DNA from: Maylandia zebra
Lineage: Eukaryota > Chordata > Actinopteri > Cichliformes > Cichlidae
DNA length: 64,000 nucleotides
NCBI RefSeq assembly: GCF_041146795.1
Contig: NC_135172.1
Location: 41,312,123 to 41,376,122 of the forward strand
Reading direction: 5' to 3'
Made by a program: the position numbers and the translations under genes. The notes under the pieces were generated by a model that did not search any database, was not told where the DNA came from, and was given only the letters and a program-made list of their open reading frames with translations. Positions 22,593 to 42,794 of this stretch are shown in pieces (position 1 is the first letter of the stretch; the number at the start of each line of letters is the position of its first letter).

Positions 22593-25500
22593 TTATCTAG
22601 GCTTTTTTTTGGTTTGAATAACCTGCAAACAGCGGGGCCTTGTCAGTGGTTTGGATTTTTGCGTTGTGTTCACTGGCTGAACTGCACTTACATTTGATTG
22701 GCTGAAATACGGCGGCTGTGGATGATTAACGTGATGCGGGAACATGTGGCTCGCTTGCGGGAGCATGGTTGGATACATGTTCATAGGCGGGATGCCGGGG
22801 TACGGGACGAAGGGTGGCATAATAACCCCCGGCCCAACATGGGGCATTGGTGGAGGCACAGGAGGTGGGTATGGCATCGGTGAGCAGTTGACCGGAGGGT
22901 ACGTCGGCACCACCGGAGCAGATGGAGGTTTGGATGAAGGGTATGAGGAATTAGGAGAAAATGGTTGTAATGCAGCAGCGCTCTCCTGAGATTTCCCTTC
23001 GCAGTTCTTACTGTCCTGTACTGTGCTGCTGCTCGTCTTCTGGTCATACTCAGCAGATTTGTATACTTGATGCACATCTGTTACATCCCTCTCTGCACTG
23101 TACGAGTCTTTTTTACTGTAATAATTCTGATTTAAGGGGCTAAAACTGGATCTGCTTGATGATGATGATGCTCTACTTTGACGTCTCGGGGAAATCGGTC
23201 GCCCCGTGCCCTTCTCCCTCACAACTTTACGAGCCAAATCACCATCCTTCTTCCCATACAACCGCTCCTGGATTCTATGAGACATTTGGCCAAGCTCTTC
23301 AAATCCCAAATCCATGCCAATGGCCTGCAGCACATCCTGCATTTGCCTACGCTTGTGTTCATCCTCAGGTGGCAGCGGCACCCTTTCCACCACCAAGGGG
23401 GACCTGGATCTGCTGCGGAAGTAGGCTTCCCTGCCATCATTCCCCTGAAGGGGCTTTTCATCAGAGAGTGGGCACCGTTTTGGGCTGATGGACCTTCGAT
23501 GAGTCTGCGGGGAAACTGGTCTGCGGGACCTTTCGCTTTCACTCCAGTAGCTGTTATCCTGGTGGCTTCCTTGATTCCTCCCAGCATTGTGAGTTGGAGA
23601 CCACAGATGATCAGCAGGGCTCGGTAATAAGGTTTGAGAAACGGGTTGATCGTCGTCATCCGAGGTCTGAGTCACAATCTTAGTGAGAACGTCGACATTC
23701 ACGCCCTTGTTTAGCACGTCGAGGAAACGCTGGAAGCCTTTGGTTGACTTCTGCTCAGAAACAGCTGCACTTCGACTGGGTGCATCACTCTCAAAAGACT
23801 GATGGGAAGCACACAAACGTCACAGGTATAAGAGTCAAACAAATCTCTGGAAAGTTAAACATTTTCACACAATTTTCTGAGACACTTCTGAAAGCAAATC
23901 AAACACGAAACAGCAGTGTACGTGACATCTGAGAGCGGATTTGTAAAGCTACTGCAGAATAATGAGCAAGTGAAATACAATTACAGCCTATTACACCTTG
24001 TTTTCTTCTTGTAGCCGTTTATTGTGTTAATCAATATTCTGTCTGCTTTGAGGCCAGTTTTGATGTGCATCCCGTTTTGTTGTCACACTCATATTGATAA
24101 ACCGTTAGAGTGGTCATTTCATTTATGTCAGGTTACAGGTGAACAGGGCTATGGGATCAGAGCCCAGATATACTGATATTCATGGTGGTGTTTTTACTGT
24201 GTGTTTTGTGCTGCATGTGTTGTAGATGTTGTAAATGCAGACAAAATTAAAATGTTAAAAGCGTTTGGCTCGGTAGACTTCTATTTCTGCATCATGTCAG
24301 AAATTTCACAAGTTCATAAAGAATAAGAAATACACGTGTGCTGAAGTGAAGTGCCAAGCTATTACTAATAAATAGGCCTATCAACTCGAGTTACACTTCT
24401 GAGAAGGTGCCAATCTACAGCAAGGTGGCTACAGCATGAGTGTAACGTTTCATGCAGTAGAAGTATTCAAGAAATATTCAAGAAGTATTTGGGATAATGC
24501 AAGAATACAATAAACACTCTCTGCAATTAGCCAAACTGCAGGCTGAGGAGCACCGGTCCTCCTCCTCCTCCCTCAGATACATGCAGGAGTGAATGCAGTG
24601 TGGTAAATACACTCAGCATTTACCACACTGCAGTAATAAAACCTGTCTTATTATGCATGTATTAATTATTATTGTTGTTGTTATTCGGCTACCCAGCAGC
24701 GTATGATGTAATGAATATTTGCTTCTTTTATTACAAATCAGTAAAACCACACAAGGGGCCAGTAAAGCTCTGATCTGGTGGCCAGAGACAAGTGGAATTA
24801 CAAGGCATAATGTCTGAAGTGATAAAGATTTATCAACATGTGTAACGTCAAACCCACCTGTCGGTTCGAACCATTCAATGGATATCTTGTTCCAGCTTGG
24901 CGATAATCCTCATCATATACAGACGTGAGAGGACTGTCCGTCCTCTCTCTGGGATTGACATAACTCTGTTTGACATGGATAAATATTTTTAATCAAACCA
25001 CAAAATGATTACTTGGAATTAAAACACTATTCAAACTGATGCAAACACACAATTGAAACCTGTCCAACCCTCATTAAGCAATCATGTAAACTTACCCTCT
25101 CCTGTGATCGTGCCCTCTCTTGTGATGGATCCCGGCCCCTCTCATATTCATCTCCATCTTTGTAAGACCCTGACAGTCGTCTGTATGTTAACTCATTTAG
25201 CTGCCTGTATGGGAACTCCTCATGCAGAGGCCTGTGCCTGGAGTCCTGAGGTGTTTTCCTGTACTTGAAATCCTCATTTTGTGGTGACGCATCTTCAACA
25301 TTCCTGGTTAGATGCGACCGTGAAAAACTGTCCGGTGAAGGCCTGTACGTTTTCTCCTGAGCCTCACGCCTGTACCTGTAATCCCGCTCGTCGTCATCTG
25401 CAAACCTCTGCTTTTTGTTGTCAGAGGGGTCCCGCACTGGTGAAGACATGCGTCTCCTCGCCGGGCTCTTCCTGCTCCGGTCCCTGTTCAGTGTATCTTT

Positions 25501-25716
25501 GCTGTACAGCCTCTTCGGAGACTCACTGTACTCCCTACTTCTTTTCCTCTCTGTGCTGCTGCGTCCATCCCCACCATATTTATGATACGACTCCCGTGGC
25601 ATGTCTCTGGGAGGGTCACGCCTTTTCTCCCATCTGTTGTCATATTCATCCCGTTGCCGTGAACTTCTCTCGCTGTACTGCCGCCTGGAACTGTGTTCAG
25701 ATCTGTTTGAGTACAT
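22593..25716 (-). CDS. ZNF318 N-terminal-like protein without zinc fingers (short copy)
   Basis: Coding exons 25096-25716 (exon opens at 25724), 24858-24965 and 22593-23798 are all phase 0, total 1935 nt, 644 residues. The first 240 residues are rich in Arg, Ser, Tyr and Glu (an RS-like, poorly ordered domain). Residues 262-284 hold KGFQRFLDVLNKGVNV. Residues 391-428 hold QMQDVLQAIGMDLGFEELGQ then MSHRIQERLYGKK, the ZNF318-like module. A Pro-rich region (PMPYPPPVPPPMPHVGPG) and RCLQVIQTKKKPR lead to the stop. No C2H2 finger follows in frame or in the next kilobases. The order of modules matches the neighbour at 13.8-19.9 kb on the same strand, so the two are tandem paralogues. Probably nuclear, perhaps linked to splicing or transcription; this is inference. 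Confidence 0.75.
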
Positions 25717-26586
25717 CCTCAGACCTGAGTGATACAAAAAGAGGATAAACTTGAATAATGTCCGACTTCAAATAAACACAACCACTTATCTTGTATTAAC
25801 AAGGCAAACAAAGTGCTCTCCACTTGGAATATGTCAGGATTTCTACAGTTGTTCTGTGCCTGTGGCGGTACTCCAAAGAAATTGGCTCCAAAAATTTGTG
25901 ATTCTAAACTGTGTGTCTCTGTGCCAGTTATGTGACAGACGCATGTATACTCCTCAGGTTAAATGTTTAGCATCAGTTACCATGGTGATCGAGTCAGGTT
26001 AGAAGAAAGCCACATTCATGCTAAACCATTAATAGCGTTCTGGTAATAACTACCCTCGCAATTCTTCTAAGTCGGGGTTAAACTGAAGATAGCCTCATAT
26101 GCTGCCTGCAGAGCTGGCCTATGAGGTGGTAAAACAGGCCAGCTCACTGTTCAATGCTACTACGGTTTACATTCAGAGATCACACTGACAAACATTCCCC
26201 CCTAGATCATAAATGCTTGATAATCACAACAGGATTGAAAGAAACAAGCAAATGTAGGTCACAATGCGTCTACAAAAATATCCAGCAAAACATAAAATAA
26301 ACATTTTTTAAAATATGAACAAACAGCAGGAGTCACAAACCAACAGTATAGGCGCGGGTGTGTCTTTAAATAGAAACTACGTGTAAAAGCACCTGCTGTA
26401 GAATTCTCTGAAAGGACGCTCAGGCATCCCAGAGCTTAGATAGTTGGCTTAATGGAGCTTTCGGTATGCCGTGACCGAGCTAACGTTAACAGCGTTGAAC
26501 GTTAGCGTTCGCTGCAGCAGCTGCCTGTTAGCAGGCCACGGAATAGCTTCAGTTGGCTTTAGCAAAAGGAGAAATATCAAACTTAC

Positions 26587-26760
26587 AACTGTATCATCGA
26601 CGGGATAGTATTTCCAGCTAAAATCGCTGCGTCTGTGAAAACTTTCTCGTCCTAAAGTGCAGTTAAATCAGCAGGAATTAAAGCTTTGCCCCTGCTTTTG
26701 ATTAACCTACTTAGCAGCATTCGCGGTGGGCTAACGAGCTAACGTAAAATTACCATTTCC
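26587..26760 (-). promoter_or_regulatory. non-coding first exon and promoter of the short ZNF318-like gene
   Basis: A strong minus-strand donor, CAGTT|GTAAGTTT, ends an exon at 26587. The next acceptor with coding after it is at 25724. Spliced, the leader carries an ATG (ATGATACAGTT) whose 12-codon frame overlaps the main start. No TATA box is obvious. Confidence 0.45.
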
Positions 26761-27371
26761 GCTGGATGACTCCACTTTCATTGCAAATCAGGAAACACAC
26801 ACTCCCTTGGGTAAATTAAACCAGGGGAAACTGCTCAAAATATGTTTAGCAGTAAGTACGTTTCCTAAAAACATTCACAAAATGTTAAATACAGTCGGAC
26901 AGCATTTTAAAAAACAGGCACTGACTGAATTCCAGGAGGTTTGTTTTTCTAATCTCCCCCCGGGGATGAAGAAGTGGGTTCGGCTACTTTTTAACGCAAC
27001 TTTATTGATAACATTTAAACACAAGAAATTATCGTCAAAAAGTAAGAAAATTCACATTTAATTGTCTTTTTAAAAAATGTTTTTCTTTATTTTCTTCAGT
27101 TACACAGAAAATACAAGACAACAGAGGCACAGAGAGGCACTGTATACATAAGTACATAATTGTGGGGTACGTACTGGCATACTGTGAAAGCACAGTATGT
27201 AGAAGAGGATGATGTATGGTTTCTGAGAGGACCTTTAAGTCATTCCTTTTTGTTGTGAGATCAAGGTGACTGGTCAGCCAACACATCAGGCAAAAACAAT
27301 CCTCTGATTTCCTGATTCAGCTCTGCAGCCACAAGGACAGGAGGCTTTTCCAACATGTGAGACTGGGCGCT

Positions 27372-27490
27372 GATCTGCAGTACAGGAACTCCACAGGGCA
27401 CTGTGCTGTCTCCATTTCTTTTTACCTTACACAGCTTCAGAACAACTTCTCATCATGCCATCATCAGAAATACTCTGATGAAAGTTCTAC
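27372..27490 (+). mobile_element. fragment of LINE reverse transcriptase
   Basis: The frame at 27380-27430 reads GTPQGTVLSPFLFTL, the conserved reverse-transcriptase block also present in the larger LINE as GAPQGTVLSPLLFTL. Frame lost soon after. A separate, older copy lying beside the larger element. Confidence 0.65.
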
Positions 27491-27727
27491 AGTGGTTAGA
27501 TGTGTTAGTAATGCGCAGGAAGAGGAGGAAGACAGAGCAGAGGATGATTTTGGTCTGGAATGTTCTGAATGTGGATAAGATTGGAGAGATGGTGATTAAC
27601 TTCATATGCAGGGAAGAGGACAGCTACATTAAGCCATATAAAGTGCTTTTCTACTTTAACTGAGCACTCAAAGCCTCAAGCCTCGTTCACCCAATCACAC
27701 ACTTTATTCTATCTAGACACAAAACCC

Positions 27728-28427
27728 CGAGGCTTTCATTATTATATCTGGAGACTTTAACCATGCCACACTGGATTCTACTCTGGCTGCTTTTCACCAG
27801 TTTGTGAATTGTCCCACAAGGAGCAACAGGACAATTGACCTACTGTATGCTAATGTGAGAGATGCATACAGAGCCACCCCCCTCCCCCCACTAGGGAAGT
27901 CAGACCACAACCTGGTTTACCTACAGCCACAATACACACCCCTCGTCCAAAGGCAGCCTGTCACAACGCGCTCCATCCGGAGATGGACCCCAGAAAAGGA
28001 GGATGCTCTGAGAGACTGCTATGACACCACAGACTGGGATGTGCTCCTGAGCCCACATGGTGAGGACATAGAGGGGGTGACACACTGTCTTACAGACTAC
28101 CTCAACTTTTGTGTGGACACGGTCGCCCCTGCTAAGACGGTACGGTGTTATCCTAATAACAAACCGTGGGTAACACAGGAAGTCAAAGCTGTCCTCAACA
28201 TGAAGAAGAAGGCTTTCAGGAGCAAAGTGAAGGAGGAGATGAAAGCAGCACAGCAGGAGGTGAAACGCTGCCTGAGGGAAGCAAAGGACACCTACAGGAG
28301 GAAGGTGGAGCAGAAGTTGGAGAGGAACAATATGAGGGAGGTCTGGAATGGTGTGAAAACCATCACAGGCCACAACACCAAGAAAAGCACAGTGGGGGGA
28401 GACTGTGGAGAAGGCAAACGAACTTAA
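27728..28427 (+). pseudogene. LINE endonuclease C-terminal part and linker
   Basis: Open frame with the endonuclease motifs GDFN and SDHN, then a basic helical linker (VKEEMKAAQQEVKRCLREAK). It ends at a stop at 28425-28427, where the reading continues one base over in the reverse-transcriptase frame. The single-base offset near 28390-28410 looks like one extra base in or after a G run. Confidence 0.8.
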
Positions 28428-30063
28428 CAACTTCTTCAACAGGTTTGACCAGCCCACAACCCCCCCACCCTCACCCTCACCTTCACTACAGAGTCCTCTC
28501 CCCACTCTCCTGCCTCCCTCGCTTCCCCCCCTTCCTGACACCATGACACCCCCCTCCTCCAATCCCTCTCTCAGCAGCAAGACATCTCCCCCCCTCCCCT
28601 CCTCCCAAACATCTCCCAGTGTCACAGTGGATCAGGTCAGGAGGCAACTGAGGAAGCTTCGCCCCAGAAAGGCAGCAGGCCCAGACAAGGTGTGTCCTAG
28701 GATGCTAAAGGCGTGTGCTGCTGAACTTGGGGAGCCGCTACAACGAGTCTTCAACCTCAGTCTGCGACTGGGGAGAGTGCCCGCCCTATGGAAGACATCC
28801 TGCATCGTCCCGGTCCCCAAAAAGAACCGGCCCAATGAGCTGAATGACTTCCGACCGGTGGCACTGACGTCACATCTTATGAAGACTCTAGAGCGGCTCT
28901 TCCTCAACTTCCTCCGACCACAGGTACAACATGCCCAGGACCCACTACAGTTTGCATACAAGGCGGGTGTCAGAGTGGAGGATGCCATCCTGTACCTCCT
29001 ACACAGAGCCCACTCACACCTGGATGGGGGAAAAGGCACGGTCAGGATACTGTTTCTTGACTTTTCCAGTGCCTTTAATACCATCCGGCCCTGTATGCTT
29101 CAGGAAAAACTGAACAGGATGGAGGTGGACCCCTGCCTGGTGGCTTGGATCTCCGACTACCTCACCGACAGACCACAGTACGTCAGGCTGAAGGACATCA
29201 CGTCTGACACAGTGGTCAGCAGCACAGGAGCACCACAGGGAACTGTGCTGTCCCCTCTTCTCTTCACCCTGTACACCTCTGACTTCTGCTACAACTCTGA
29301 ATTATGCCATATTCAGAAGTTTGCAGATGACACGGCCATCATGGGGTGTATCTGGGATGATCAGGAAGAGGAGTACAGAAGTCTGGTGAGGAACTTTGTC
29401 GCATGGAGTCACACAAACCACCTGCAACTCAACACCTCAAAGACTAAGGAACTGGTTGTGGACTTCGGGAGGTCCAGAGAAGGTCCACTGCCAGTTCAGA
29501 TAGAGGGGGAGGAGGTGGAGGTGGTCAACAAGTACAAGTACCTCGGGCTGTGGGTGGACAATAAACTGGACTGGTCATGCAACACAGAGCACCTGTATAA
29601 AAAAGCCCAAAGCCGACTGTACTTCCTCAGGAGGCTGAGGTCTTTTAACATCTGCAGGAAGCTCCTGAGGATGTTTTACCAGTCGGTGGTTGCTGGAGTA
29701 CTTTTCTATGCTGTGGTGTGCTGGGGGAGCAGCACAGCAAAGAGGGACTCATCCAGGCTGGAGAAACTGATCAGGAAGGCTAGCTCTGTGGTCGGCATGA
29801 AGCTGGACACTCTGGTGACAGTGGCAGAGAAAAGGACATTAAAGAAACTGATGGACATTATGAACAATGCTGGGCATCCTCTGCACACGGCCATAAACAA
29901 CCAGAAGAGTCTGTTCAGTGACAGGTTGCTTCTCCCCAAGACAAGAACTAACAGACTGAAAAACTCCTTTGTCCCACACGCCATCAGACTGTTTAACTCC
30001 TCTCTGGAGGGGAGAGGGAGGGGAGACAGGAGGACAAAGGAGGGGGGAACAACTAAGCTGTAG
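28384..30063 (+). pseudogene. LINE reverse transcriptase
   Basis: About 558 codons without a stop. Conserved blocks in order: PDKVCPRMLK, SCIVPVPKK, FRPVALTSHLMKTLERL, LFLDFSSAFNTI, STGAPQGTVLSPLLFTLY, KFADDTAI (the metal-binding FADD at about 29320) and YKYLGLWVDNKLDW. The C-terminus carries HAIRLFNSS. The catalytic residues are intact, so the insertion is fairly young. It lacks its own start because the original polyprotein frame is shifted upstream. Confidence 0.85.
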
Positions 30064-30231
30064 TGCCTCTTCACCTCACTGTACAATACCTTGTGCAATA
30101 CTTTTTGTAAATAGTCAACAGTGCAATAGACTCAATACTTGAAATGTGCAATTCACTTGTATTTTTATTTTTTATTCCTATTTATTCTATTTATCCCCTT
30201 TGTATATTTTATTTATATTTGTCTCTGTATT

Positions 30232-30333
<102 letters not shown>

Positions 30334-30689
30334 ACAATTCTGTAACTGTAACTTCGGTCGTTGCTGTGCTTTTTGGAAGTCGAATTTCCCAGAGGAACCC
30401 ACCCGAGGGATTAATAAAGTTCTATCTTATCTTATCTTATCTTATCTAATATTGTCTTATCTAAAATTCATGCACACTTACAATACTGGGGTTAACTCAA
30501 CATTCCAAGGGTACTTTGACATGCAGCCTGGAGGAGACTGAATCCTTGACCTTCCAATTAGTATACTTCCCACTCTAGCTCCTGAGCCATAGTTGCCCCA
30601 AAGGACAAAACCAAAGCATCCACATCAAAAGTGGGCTGAACTGGAAGTTGGCACACAAAAGTGAATAAGCAAACTCTGTTCCTAGGGAA

Positions 30690-30835
30690 GCCGAGACCCT
30701 TCAGTGTGTGCAGGTAAATGACACTGAGACTTTCTACCACTCAGTTGTGGTGAGAGTATTATATTTCCCCGTGATCTGCTGGGGAAGCAGCATCAAAAAT
30801 CTTCAAGGAGTCTTGCTCCATTGCTTCGCAAAACT
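30690..30835 (+). mobile_element. worn LINE fragment
   Basis: The frame reads FYHSVVVRVLYFPVICWGSS, matching FYQSVVAGVLFYAVVCWGSS of the adjacent Rex1-like LINE. Flanks too decayed to place. Confidence 0.65.
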
Positions 30836-31827
30836 CCTCCCATACTTGAGTTTTTGCTTTAGCTACCTTTTAGAACTGCTTTTGCTTTCAGCCTGCCACA
30901 GGAGATCAAAAGGCCAGTCACTCTTCCGTTTCACCTTTCACCCTACAGTTGCTGCTCCAGTCGCCTCAGCAGACGTGTGGAACATTTAGTATTTTTTACT
31001 ATTTTCACTTATTGTCTACAGCCATCCTGCTGTCAGAGTTCTTCTGGAGAAGATCTCCCTGACTGAGGTCTCTGACAGACGGTGCACCCTCAAAATATAT
31101 ATGTCAACTCACAACCTGGGGGTCCTGTTGTCAAGCGCACTTAGGGATACCCGTATGCTTGAACATGGTATTCGTTACAGGAAACCTGTCAAAGAAGTCC
31201 GATAGCAAAGCAGGATACAGACTGAGTAGACTGCACGTTTAGGAGTTCCCAGATGGGTCACCTACCACCACACCGTCCAAGAAGGCCAGGTAGTCAGGAC
31301 ACATTCTCCAGGAACTCTGGCCCCTGTGCTCATTCAGACTTACCTCAACTGAGCCCTTCAGCCAAAAGGTGTTATTTTTAGAGTCCCTTATCCAGGCCTT
31401 GCTGCAGGGTGGGACCCTCGGTAACTCCATCCCAGAGAAAGTCATATATACCACTGTTATTAGGGAACGTCTCTCTTCTCTTCTCCCAGAACTGCAACGC
31501 TGAACAGAGGCCTACAAACCCCTCCACAGTGATAGGGTCCTCCTAGAAATAAACTGTATCAGCTTTTCAGTTTTGTTAGTAATAAAAGCAGTTTTTAAAA
31601 GAAGCAAAATATCTTTTAATTTAATTATTCAATTTCATTGTGGTTGTTTTAGTTTTATTAATTCATAAACGTACCAAAACATGGGGTTACTGTCATGCAT
31701 AAATAGACCACTGGAAGGCAGTCAGATGTGGTTAAACGCTTTAAATATTTACACCCATAATGCTGATAGGCTCATTTATACTAATGCTCTTTATAACATC
31801 ACCCTCATTATAACACTTAATTATGAT
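30836..31827. other. non-coding, nothing firmly recognised
   Basis: Mixed-composition spacer. A minus-strand frame at 31239-31454 is not supported by splice sites or any family I recognise. Confidence 0.35.
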
Positions 31828-32156
31828 TTGGGGCAATCGTGGCTCAAGAGTTGGGAGTTCGCCTTATAATCTGAAGGTTCTTGGTTCGAGCCCCGGCTCG
31901 GACAGTCTCGGTTGTTGTGTCCTTGGGCAAGACACTTCACCTACCGCCTACTAGTGATGGCCAGAAGGGCCGATGGCGCGATATGGCAGCCTCGCTTCTG
32001 TCAGTCTGCCCCAGGGCAGCTATGGCTACAACTGTAGCTGCCTCCACCAGTGTGTGAATGTGAGAGTGAATGGGTGGATGACTGGGTGTGTAAAGCGCTT
32101 TGGGGTCCCTAGGGGGGGACTAGTAAAAGCGCTAAACAAATACAGGCCATTTACCA
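31828..32156 (+). mobile_element. full-length tRNA-derived SINE
   Basis: The head has RNA polymerase III boxes: an A-box-like TGGCTCAAGAGTTGGG (31840-31855) and a perfect B-box core GGTTCGAGCCCC (31883-31894). The body and tail (AAAGCGCTTTGGGGTCCCTA, AAAGCGCTAAACAAATACAG) match the truncated copy at 18.2 kb. Its make-up fits tRNA-type SINEs known in cichlids and other percomorphs. Confidence 0.8.
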
Positions 32157-32260
32157 TATTTTTTGGGTGGTCAAGGTTACCAAGCTCTTATTTTGTCAAA
32201 GGTGGAGTGAACTTAATTGCAGTAAATCCAATCAACCACTAGATGGTGGCAAACACTGTT

Positions 32261-32269
32261 GCACGCGCA

Positions 32270-32302
<33 letters not shown>
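32261..32302. repeat. (CA)n microsatellite with a CG-containing start
   Basis: Alternating CACGCGCACGCGCACACA then pure CA units. Confidence 0.95.
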
Positions 32303-32304
<2 letters not shown>

Positions 32305-33534
32305 AATTTACATATTCACAATAGAACATTGAATTAAATTGCAATATCTAAAATATTTCATGCAGCGTCCAACATCCCAATAATATTTTTGCTAGAACAA
32401 AGCGATACATTTTTGTTTTAATGAGAAGTACATTATAGATAGATCACCATACTATAATTGCAGATTTGTTTGGGTTTTCTTTTCTTTTTTTTCTTTTTTT
32501 ACACAAATTTATATTTTAATCTTTGTTTTCACTTCACTATGAGTCAATGCAGCTTTGCTGACACAGTTTTTATTGTGCAACCAAACCCTCCTTCAGCTCA
32601 GCCCCTGCTGACCGTCCAGGCAGACCCACCATTAGTGCAAATGTGAACAAAAAGCTCACAACACACTCAGGACTTTATTAACTTTATTATAGCCTTCCCT
32701 ACAGGGAGCCACCAAACGAATGACAACCCGTTCATTTGCAACATGAAACAAAAAGTTAAACGAATGCCGTACTCACAGTATTTGTGCAACGTCACACAGC
32801 TCTACATAGGCGCCTGTGTAGTCTACATCATATTTCTCACTAATGAGGTGCAGTCATTGTTCCCTGGGCGACACGGATGATAAATATGCTCCAATCACAT
32901 GTGCTGTTAAGACATTCTGTGTTAAGGATGGAATGGGGACAGAGATGTGCGGTGCAGAAGTGAGGCGGAAGCCAACACGAGAAACGCTGGAGTCTGCAAC
33001 AGTCCCAGGGCCTTCTCCTGCCACTCTGTGAGCACAAAGAGTATCCACCTGAGGGCGCTGTAACAGAGAACCATGAAACACAGCAAGTTAGGAGCTTAAT
33101 TAGCTTTGCTGTGAGCAAAGCAGCAAATCCCACTTTAACAGGAGGATATTTCAATAAGTAGGAATCACAACCTCTGAGTTCTCTGACCGTTTATATCTCC
33201 TCCTAAATGAAAGGCTTTGTGTTTGTGTTTGACCTTCACGACGCTGTCAAAGAATTTATCTTTCATCAAAAAAGGGATTTAAAAATGATCATCTCAATAC
33301 CTTAAATTACATTTTAACCACTGCAGACTATATGATTACGGTAAGATGTGTCCACTTTACCATTAAAACTATTGCAAAATTCTCAACTTGAATATGTGGT
33401 ACTGTGCAAAAGTCCTGAGCCACTCTTCATGTCTTTATGTTTTACTTTCAAGGAGCCAGAATTTCTTGTAAATAGTCTTCAGTGATAATTATTTGTAATC
33501 TGAAGGTCATTCCAAGTTTTTCTTTGGACATGAT
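32303..33534. other. intergenic, nothing firmly recognised
   Basis: AT-rich. Frames near 32.8-33.15 kb overlap on both strands and lack splice or family support. Confidence 0.35.
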
Positions 33535-34190
33535 AATAATAATAACTTTATTTATAAAGCGCTTTCAGACAAAGTGCTGTACAGCTATAAAGAGATACAT
33601 AAATAAAAGTGATGCATAGCAATACAAGTTAAAAATGCAATAACGAGTTAAAAACATAACAAAAGTTAAAAACGATAAAAATGTAGAAAAAACAAAAACA
33701 AACTAAAAGGCATAGAATTAAGACATGTAGGACAGGGTGAACAAGCGGGTCTTTAAAAACCTCCACAGAGCATGCCTGCCTGATATCTTGAGGGAGGTTG
33801 TTCCACAAAAATTGGGCATGAAGAGAAAAAGCACGCTCTCCAACAGTCTTTGTTCTGGCTCTAGGAACTTTTAAAAGGCCAGAGTCCTGAGATCGGAGAG
33901 CATAGGATCGAACATAAAGGTGCAAAAGATCAGAGAGGTATGAAGGTGCCAAACCATTTAAAGCCTTGTAGGTGAGCAGCAGGACCTTAAAATCTGCTTA
34001 AACCTGACAAGGTAGCCAATGAAGGGATTTCAGTACAGGGGTAATGTGCTCAGATTTTCCAGTTTTAGTCAAAACGCAAACAGCTGCATTTTGCACCATC
34101 TGTAAACCTCTAAAACTTTTCTTTGGTAGCTCAGAAAGGAGAGCATTACAATATAATATATGATATGTGAAGGCAAAAATGCTCATTCAA
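33535..34190 (-). mobile_element. L2-like LINE, 3' end
   Basis: Minus-strand frames encode the L2 C-terminal signature: LQMVQNAAVCVLTKTGKSEH then ITPVLKSLHWLP, NGLAPSYLSDLL, and FSLHAQFLWNNLPQDIRQA. One frame break near 33980-34000. It ends in a TTTATTTATAAAGCGC region, the usual L2-like tail. It lies just past the scrn2 stop and may overlap the scrn2 3' UTR. Confidence 0.8.
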
Positions 34191-34595
34191 ATCAAATAAA
34201 CGAGATATGTGGAATTTTATCTTTAATTCAACATGTTTAACAAAACTATTGCTATTTTTAGCCCGCCATTTTCAGGGGTACAAAAGTAACTGGCAATTGA
34301 ATAACAGGCAAATTTGATGGTAAGTGAAGCCTGTTCTCTTCTTATTTCATGATAAATTCCCAAAGGTTGTGGCATTATCCGAGTACTTATGGACCTAACT
34401 GTCTGCAGACATGAAAGAAATCACCTTTTGTAGCAGGTCTTGCATGTTTAAAAAACATCCTGCATATACATGTTAAATTTGGTTTAAAAAGAATATATTA
34501 AGACAGTATGCATTCATAAGAGACAATAATCCCAGCCTAAAGCTCATTCGTGCACATCATACAACACTAATACATCCCTGCAGCCTCCCACCTCC

Positions 34596-42794
<8,199 letters not shown>

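Noticed and set aside
27921-28625. Minus-strand frame of 234 codons
   Set aside because: Antisense of the LINE linker and reverse-transcriptase region; the sense frames carry the conserved motifs.
31239-31454. Possible retroelement protein fragment on the minus strand
   Set aside because: No recognisable motif and only 71 codons; cannot be told from chance.
31828-31900. Possible tRNA gene
   Set aside because: A and B boxes are present, but the sequence continues into a SINE body shared with another copy, and the anticodon arm is not well formed.
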